Shown one piece after another: positions 59,189-64,000 of a stretch of DNA of 64,000 nt (position 1 is its first letter; each line of letters opens with the position of its first letter). Origin of the DNA: Spirochaetales bacterium (lineage in GTDB: Bacteria > Spirochaetota > Spirochaetia > JABEVK01); contig CANJXC010000014.1 in NCBI GenBank assembly GCA_947478845.1, forward strand, positions 26,579 through 90,578. Reading direction: 5' to 3'. The position numbers were made by a program, and so were the translations under genes. The notes below the pieces were generated by a model. It searched no databases and had not been told where the DNA came from. It saw only the letters and a list, made by a program, of their open reading frames with translations.

Positions 59189-59244
59189 CCTTGGTCAATG
59201 ACAAGGCAACGTTGCAGGGACTAGAGTCAGAGCAGGAGAACTCC

Positions 59245-60765
59245 ATGAAACCCCACCTGATGACGGCCCTTGGCTTGCTTGCCCTTCCTCTGACGCCCCT
59301 GGGGGCCTCGCCACCCGACCCCTTGCTCAGTGCCCGCGAGACGGCCCGGCAAATCCGAACAGGTGCGCTGACCTCAGAAGCGGCCGTGACCGAAGCCCTG
59401 GGACGCATCGCGGAAAAAAACCCGGCCCTGAACGCCATCGTGGCCTTGAACCCCTTGGCCCTCGAGCAAGCCCGAGCGGCCGACGCGGCCGTTCGCGCCG
59501 GTGGACCTCTGGGACCTTTGCACGGGGTGCCCATCGTCGTCAAAGACACCTATTCCACCGCCGGCATCCTCACCACGGCCGGTTACCCGGCGCTCAAGAG
59601 CTATGTGCCCGAGCAGGATTCCGTGGTCGTCGCCCTTCTGCGAAAGGCTGGTGCCATCATCGTAGGCAAGGGAAACACCCCCACCCTGGCCATGGACATG
59701 CAGACGGATAACCCCCTTTTCGGAAGGACCAACAACCCTTGGAACGTGGCCAAGACGTCCGGGGGGAGCACGGGAGGCGACACCGTTGCCGTTGCCACCG
59801 GCATGGCCGCCCTCGGCTTCGGGAGCGATCTGGCCGGATCGCTGCGCATCCCCACCGCCTATTGCGGAATCTATGGGCTCAAGACCACCTATGGGGTCGT
59901 GTCGAAGGTCGGCCACGTGCCCCCACTCCCGGGCGCCGTCGATGGCCTGCACTCTCTGGCGGTGCTCGGGCCGGTGGCGCGCTCCATCGACGATCTGCGC
60001 CTGGCCCTCGACGTGATCGCCCAGCCCGACGCACGGGATCGCACGGTGGTCCCCCTCCTCCCCGAACCGGCCACCCCGCGGCCCGTGAAGAGCCTGCGGG
60101 TCGCGTGGGTCGACTCGTTTGGTGGCATCCCGGTCAGCGCCGAAATCCGTGCCCAGATCCGGGCGTTCGCGGCCCGGCTTGAGGCAGCGGGAGCCCACGT
60201 GGTCCAGGCCGAGCCCCGGAACTTTCCCTATGAGCAGGTGTGGGAGACCTGGGGCGGGCTGGTTGCGCATCAGGGCGGTTACGACGTGCCCGACGTATTC
60301 AAGGCGATGGGTGAGTTCTTTGCCGCGGGTTCGGTGAAGGATATTCCCCACCAGCGAAAAATCATCGGGACCACTTCGGTGGTCAAGTACATGACCCTCC
60401 TCACCCAGCAGCGCGACTACAGCACGCAACTCGAGAACTTCCTCGACGATTACGACCTGTGGCTGTGCCCGGTCAGCTCGACGACGGCGTTCAGCCACCT
60501 CAAGCCCAGCAGTTACTTTGGCGATTTTGGCGTCTACAACACGCCCTTGCTGGTCGATGGCCAGAAGGTTCCCTACTACGTCGCCACACAGAGCTACACG
60601 ACGCTCTTCGCCGTCACCGAAAACCCTGTGGTCATGATGCCCCTCGGCCTCGATTCCCAGGGGCTCCCCATCGGTGTGCAGTTGGTCGGAAAACGTTACG
60701 CCGATCGGGCCCTTTTGCAGGCGGCCGAGGTGCTCGACGCCTATCACGACCGCTTGAGGCTCTAG
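59245..60765 (+). CDS. Amidase (amidase signature family), secreted
   Basis: A 506-residue enzyme with a signal peptide (KPHLMTALGLLALPLTPLGA). The Ser-cisSer-Lys triad is seen as Lys in IVVKDTYSTAG, cis-Ser in TSGGSTGGD and the nucleophile Ser in GSDLAGSLRIPTAYCGIYG. It hydrolyses an amide bond of unknown substrate outside the cytoplasm. GCAGGAGAA precedes the ATG. The Crp-type regulator lies directly upstream. Confidence 0.9.
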   Translation: MKPHLMTALGLLALPLTPLGASPPDPLLSARETARQIRTGALTSEAAVTEALGRIAEKNPALNAIVALNPLALEQARAADAAVRAGGPLGPLHGVPIVVKDTYSTAGILTTAGYPALKSYVPEQDSVVVALLRKAGAIIVGKGNTPTLAMDMQTDNPLFGRTNNPWNVAKTSGGSTGGDTVAVATGMAALGFGSDLAGSLRIPTAYCGIYGLKTTYGVVSKVGHVPPLPGAVDGLHSLAVLGPVARSIDDLRLALDVIAQPDARDRTVVPLLPEPATPRPVKSLRVAWVDSFGGIPVSAEIRAQIRAFAARLEAAGAHVVQAEPRNFPYEQVWETWGGLVAHQGGYDVPDVFKAMGEFFAAGSVKDIPHQRKIIGTTSVVKYMTLLTQQRDYSTQLENFLDDYDLWLCPVSSTTAFSHLKPSSYFGDFGVYNTPLLVDGQKVPYYVATQSYTTLFAVTENPVVMMPLGLDSQGLPIGVQLVGKRYADRALLQAAEVLDAYHDRLRL

Positions 60766-60767
60766 AC

Positions 60768-61236
60768 CTATTTCGACTTCAGCGTCATCACACCGTCCCA
60801 GGACGGCGGAGGCTGCCGCAAAAACTCCTGGCAACGCTCCTCGTACAAACGGCACAGGGGGTCTTCGGACCGGAGGCTCAGGGCGGAGTTCAAAAACTCG
60901 AGGGCGGTGGCCCAATTGCCTAGTCGGAACATGGCCAGCGCCTTGCGGTAGGCCTCGTCGAACTCCGGACGCGCAGCGTCTGAGACCGTGTAGACGGTGG
61001 TCGGCTGAGCCTTGCCCTTCACCCGGGCGCGATCGACCAGACGAACCTGTTCCTCGCACCCCTGGCGCTGAGCCGCCTCCCAAAACTCCTGCGAGAACAG
61101 AAGGGGGACCTGGTAGAACTTGCAAAGCGACTCCAGCCGTGCGGCCAGGTTGATGGTGTCGCCAATGCCCGTGTAGTCGAACGAGTCGCGGCTCCCGAGT
61201 ACCATGTGGCTGCGGCCGGGTCCCTGTTGGGGGTTG
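60768..61236 (-). pseudogene. C-terminal fragment of a class III adenylate/guanylate cyclase
   Basis: The frame includes the end of the cyclase domain (SFDYTGIGDTINLAARLESL), then a TPR-like tail (YRKALAMFRLGNWATALEFL) and WDGVMTLKSK. The catalytic N-terminal half, including the metal-binding Asp residues, is missing: the sequence ends abruptly near 61236, where an AAA ATPase fragment on the other strand begins. An in-frame ATG upstream (61364) adds only unrelated codons. Confidence 0.78.
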
Positions 61237-61238
61237 CC

Positions 61239-62225
61239 ATGCACCGAGGTGTTTCTTTTCCGGTCGGCAAAGTGGAGTTTGTCCCGTTGTTCCCCTTGTC
61301 GTTTATGGAGTTCTTGGAGGCACTGGGCCAAGCCGACTTGGCCGTCGCCGTTTCCAGTAGTCAATGGGATTTGATGACGGCGTTACGCGAGCAGTTGACG
61401 GAGCACCTTCGAACCTACCTCGCCTTGGGAGGAATGCCCGAAGTCGTGGCCTGCTACCTCGCCAGCCGGGACTGGGCTCAAGTGCGCCGCCTACAGCGGG
61501 CCCTGTTGCAGGCCTACGAGCAAGATTTTTCCAAGTACGCTGAACCTTTCTTGGTCCCACGGCTAAGGGCACTCTGGAACTCGATCCCGGCGCAACTGGC
61601 CCGGGAACAGAAAAAGTTTGTCTATGGCCTGATCAAGGCTGGTGCACGTGCCCGTGAGTTTGAGTTGGCCATCCAGTGGCTATGCGATGCGGGGCTCACC
61701 CATAAACTGATGCGTGCCTCCAAACCTGGAATGCCGCTGAAGGCCTACCATGACCCTTCCGCGTTCAAGCTGTTCTTTGTCGACTGCGGACTGCTCGCGG
61801 CGCATGCCGGGCTCGAACTGGAGTCACTGCTGAAAGGCAATGCGTTGTTCGAAGAGTTCAAAGGTGCCTTGGCCGAACAATACGTGAGTCAGGAACTCCG
61901 CCTTCGGCAGACCTGGGAGGTGGCGTACTGGTCGAGCGACACATCTCAGGCCGAGGTCGACTTTTTGCTCCAAGCCTCGGGCCAGATCTTCCCTGTGGAA
62001 GTTAAGGCCGCCGAGAACTTGCAGGCCAAAAGCCTCAAAGTGTTTCACGAAAAGTTCCAGCCGCCGGGTTGCTTTCGCTTCTCGCTCTCGAACTACCGAC
62101 AAGAAACCTGGCTAACCAACGTGCCACTGTACGCTTTGGCTAGCCTAAACAGAGAACTCACCCCCGCCTCAGCTCCCTTGGCGCCTTCCCCGAATGGCCT
62201 CTGTGAATTGCCCCGGGTTCCCTGA
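61239..62225 (+). pseudogene. C-terminal fragment of an AAA_14/DUF4143 ATPase
   Basis: About 328 residues: RGVSFPVGKVEFVPLFPLSF, YLALGGMPEVV, FVDCGLLAAHAGL and FLLQASGQIFPVEVKAAENL are typical of the DUF4143 ATPase family. The Walker A and B parts are absent upstream of 61239, where the cyclase fragment lies on the opposite strand. Both genes were cut at the same point, so this looks like a deletion or recombination scar. Confidence 0.8.
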
Positions 62226-62244
62226 GATCAAAAAAAGATAGGAG

Positions 62245-62330
62245 AAGGATTAAAACACTCTGTTTGGACACCAATGTGTCTGTATAATTGATTGACATTT
62301 TGGTCGAGTGACACACGCCGATTGACGCCT
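62245..62330 (+). repeat. PhoH-5'-like repeat, copy 10 (array 2)
   Basis: AGGATTAAAACACTCTGTTT, then the core TTGGACACCAATGTGTCTG and TATAATTGATTGACA. The following GGTCGAGTGAC and CGCCGATTGACG are shared with the stretch after copy 8, showing that the BrnT cassette with its repeat was duplicated as a unit. Its start resembles copy 5 (TAAAACACTCTGTTTGGACA). Confidence 0.87.
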
Positions 62331-62581
62331 GCTTCTGTTGGTTTACACCGTTCGCAGCCAGAAGGTCCGGGTGATCTCGGCCCGAGACATGAGCAGAAAG
62401 GAGAGGGATGTCTATGAGAGTTACCAAAACCCCAATTCCTGAGTTTGCCACTGAAGCCGAGGAAGTTCTGTTCTGGCAGACTCACGACTCGACGGACCAC
62501 GTTGATTGGTCCCTGGCGAAGCCTGTGACGTTCCCGAACCTGATCAAGATGATTCTGGCCGACCATCTCGCGCACTCCTGA
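62321..62581 (+). pseudogene. Collapsed duplicate of the BrnT/BrnA cassette
   Basis: Collinear with 57138-57493 but with two internal deletions. The first removes most of BrnT and joins GATTGACG to CCTGCTTCTG; the intact copy has GACGTCTG and GACGCCTG at the two ends. The second joins GAACCTG to ATCAAGATG within BrnA, removing about 100 bp with the ribbon-helix-helix. Remaining BrnT tail: VRVISARDMSRKERDVYESY. Neither protein can be functional. Confidence 0.88.
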
Positions 62582-62635
62582 AAAAACCCAAAACTCCACG
62601 ACTCTTCTTCTGTCGATGCAACCCATGCCCTTGCA

Positions 62636-62664
62636 TTGACAATGTATACTTCCTGTAGTAGATT
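62636..62664 (+). promoter_or_regulatory. Promoter of the second BrnT-like cassette
   Basis: TTGACA (62636-62641), a 17-bp spacer and TAGATT (62659-62664). The ATG codons at 62667 and 62673 are 2 and 8 bp after the -10 box, so the message is probably leaderless from ATG 62673. Confidence 0.6.
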
Positions 62665-62672
62665 TCATGCAC

Positions 62673-62939
62673 ATGAGAATCATATGGGACGAGGAGAAAG
62701 ATGCCCACCTGATGAAGACCAGAGGGATTTCCTTCGAAGACTTTGTGGAGACAATCCTGAACAAGGACTTCCTAGACATCGTCGAGAACAAAGCTCGACC
62801 CGACCAGATGATCTTCGTCTGTCAATTCAAAGACTACACCTACTGCATCCCCTTTTTACTGAGCGATGACGGTGAGCTCGTTCTGAAGACCATCTATCCC
62901 AGCAGAAAATACCATCAAATCTATGGAGTAACGATATGA
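62673..62939 (+). CDS. BrnT-like toxin, diverged
   Basis: An 88-residue small protein. RIIWDEEKDAHLMKTRGISF and EDFVETILNKDFLDIVENKA keep the BrnT-type start; the C-terminal VLKTIYPSRKYHQIYG replaces the usual ISAR motif. It fits a BrnT or related toxin of the RelE-like fold. It overlaps the next gene by 4 bp. An extra ATG two codons upstream is possible. Confidence 0.7.
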   Translation: MRIIWDEEKDAHLMKTRGISFEDFVETILNKDFLDIVENKARPDQMIFVCQFKDYTYCIPFLLSDDGELVLKTIYPSRKYHQIYGVTI

Positions 62940-63232
62940 CCGAAATCAAGCTTGATGCCTACGAACAGTCCCTTGAGAACGCTGCCGAGAACTTCGTTTC
63001 GGTTAAGGGTGAGAAGCTCGCTAAAATTGAAGGCATGCTGGATGGGATCAAGAAGACCCGGAACATCAACATCAGGATTTCTGAGTTTGACCTGGATCGA
63101 CTGAAGAGCATCTCTTCTAGAGAAGGACTGCCCTACCAGACTCTCATCTCCAGTATCCTGCACAAGTTCGTCACGAGGCAGTTGGTCGATGAGAAGAGCA
63201 TCATCCAGTCCATCAAGCTGATGAGCCACTGA
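62936..63232 (+). CDS. CopG/BrnA-like antitoxin
   Basis: A 98-residue antitoxin with a ribbon-helix-helix end: NINIRISEFDLDRLKSISSR followed by EGLPYQTLISSILHKF. The same G-[LM]-P-YQTLI pattern occurs in the orphan antitoxins at 37721 and 55773, so all belong to one antitoxin group. Paired with the toxin by a 4-bp overlap. Confidence 0.82.
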   Translation: MTEIKLDAYEQSLENAAENFVSVKGEKLAKIEGMLDGIKKTRNINIRISEFDLDRLKSISSREGLPYQTLISSILHKFVTRQLVDEKSIIQSIKLMSH

Positions 63233-63407
63233 GGAAGCCCCAGGCCGTGTACGGGACTATTCGGTCCTTGGTGGCCGACTTCGCGGTGAGAACCAGGTAC
63301 CCACTTCGGCACAAGCTTGACGATGCGGATATTCGAAATTCTGTGGCGTTGGCAAGCTCTGCGGTTGGGTTCATCGGCTCACGACTTCGCCCAGTTTCAG
63401 AGGAGTG

Positions 63408-63437
63408 GCACCCCGTGCCAACCACCACACCCGGTGC
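63408..63437 (+). repeat. PhoH-5'-like repeat, copy fragment (5' half)
   Basis: GTGGCACCCCGTGCCAACCA then CCACACCCGGTG matches the ATGCCAACCACAACACCCGG opening of the repeat with GTG for ATG. The core is not present here. It lies 176 bp after the preceding antitoxin gene. Confidence 0.6.
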
Positions 63438-63926
63438 GCTTTGAGCGACGATACCGTGCCTCCGCAGTTGTACGCGCCCAAAACTGGTTCAGCTCGGCGT
63501 TGCCGAGGTTGTTACCCTAGTTCAGTTTGAGAGAGGTCACACCGGCATAATATGGTCCTGTGCCTTCCTGTCCGGACAGGATCAGGGTGCTGGCATCGGG
63601 CTAGGCCCAACCATAGGGAGTCATGTCCACGGCAACGGGTGACCATGGCCCGTTTGGGGACCTTGGGGACACCGCGACTTACTTTGGGAAGTCCCCTCTC
63701 TGCGCGGAACTTGTTCACCAAGCGAACAGCGTCTATGACACTGCGCGACTTCCTGACAACCACGTCTTCCATCTGCACCTCCAAGACAATTCTACCGTGT
63801 TTGCCGCGAAACTTGGCCGGCCTAGTCCATCGACCACTAGTTCTACCGTAGAACTAATCCCAACTAGGCTTTTCGTGGGTTTCCAGTTGGTGCGACTGCA
63901 TTATACTGACAAGGGGGGGGAACAGC
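63438..63926. other. Cassette-sized stretch without a convincing gene
   Basis: No complete gene with a recognised family is visible. On the minus strand, about 63525-63630, a frame interrupted by TAG ends in TLILSGQEGTGPYYAGVTSL and a stop, which looks like the tail of a decayed protein. Another minus-strand frame (VVVRKSRSVIDAVRLVNKFR) near 63700-63780 is also broken. Probably a degenerate cassette. Confidence 0.4.
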
Positions 63927-64000
63927 ATGTCGAACAACCTTGAAGTGAGACCAGGTCCCAAAGACAAGAAAAAAGTCAAAGTGTTTGTACTAGATACAAA
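63927..64000 (+). CDS. Start of a PhoH-like/PIN gene or further repeat copy 11 (runs off window)
   Basis: ATG 63927 opens MSNNLEVRPGPKDKKKVKVF followed by VLDT at the window end, the same variant start as copy 6. The frame is intact to the last base. It could be the real phoH-like gene that anchors the array or one more cassette-bounding repeat; the sequence past 64000 decides. A GGGGGGGG run precedes the AACAGC and ATG. Confidence 0.6.
   Translation, partial: MSNNLEVRPGPKDKKKVKVFVLDT

Noticed and set aside
59374..61125. 583-codon minus-strand open frame
   Set aside because: Antisense to the amidase with its intact signature motifs; low-complexity composition.
54758..64000. Class 1-type or treponemal chromosomal integron with attC sites
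   Set aside because: No IntI-like tyrosine integrase is present and the repeats are coding-like gene starts rather than attC hairpins.

Overview
The window is a moderately GC-rich chromosomal segment from a saccharolytic bacterium, most likely a spirochaete (Spirochaetota). This rests on family resemblance only: a hexokinase of the eukaryote-like type that spirochaetes carry, a class III cyclase tail ending in a WDGV..KSK-like peptide, and many CUT1-type sugar ABC transporters. No rRNA, tRNA or CRISPR array was seen.

Layout. (1) 1-9742: the tail of a clostripain peptidase, an SDR, then a NarL-type two-component system in front of a sugar or polyol ABC transporter, an SDR and a mannitol-2-dehydrogenase-like enzyme. 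(2) 9758-15809: iron alcohol dehydrogenase, aldo/keto reductase, TIM-barrel epimerase, zinc-type binding lipoprotein, hexokinase and deoC. (3) 15970-24875: a leftward LacI-controlled operon (LacI, GH31, binding protein, two permeases, GH172/DUF2961, GH32), apparently for fructose-containing glycans. (4) 24990-31134: an aldose-epimerase-like gene and a leftward six-gene operon (PfkB kinase, hexulose-phosphate synthase, hexulose-phosphate isomerase, zinc polyol dehydrogenase, mannitol-1-phosphate-dehydrogenase-like enzyme, DeoR) with an inverted-repeat operator. (5) 31345-35748: two toxin-antitoxin (TA) pairs, an AraC regulator and a TIM-barrel/Gfo-Idh-MocA pair. (6) 38117-54650: a plant-polysaccharide locus with an unusual glycoside hydrolase, an ABC transporter, two GH9-like enzymes, an aldo/keto reductase, a DUF1349 lectin-like protein, a beta-helix (GH28-like) protein and a YesM/YesN-type two-component system. 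A divergent promoter module occurs here in three copies.

The most unusual part is two arrays of small TA cassettes, at about 36176-38074 and 54758-64000. The cassettes are separated by copies of one repeat of about 40-90 bp. The repeat reads like a ribosome binding site plus the first ~29 codons of a PhoH-type PIN gene (MPTT.PGK...GADGKRVKTFVLDTNV). Its core is an imperfect palindrome around a central AA dinucleotide. One copy lies directly before a decayed serine recombinase, and the last copy runs off the right end of the window. I read this as serial insertion of TA cassettes at the 5' end of a phoH-like gene, each leaving a replacement gene start. That is inference. Several cassettes have a canonical sigma-70 promoter only a few bases before the start codon (leaderless TA operons), and several show decay by deletion between short repeats. 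Truncated neighbours (recombinase, peroxiredoxin, cyclase, AAA ATPase) show that array 2 is a rearrangement hotspot.
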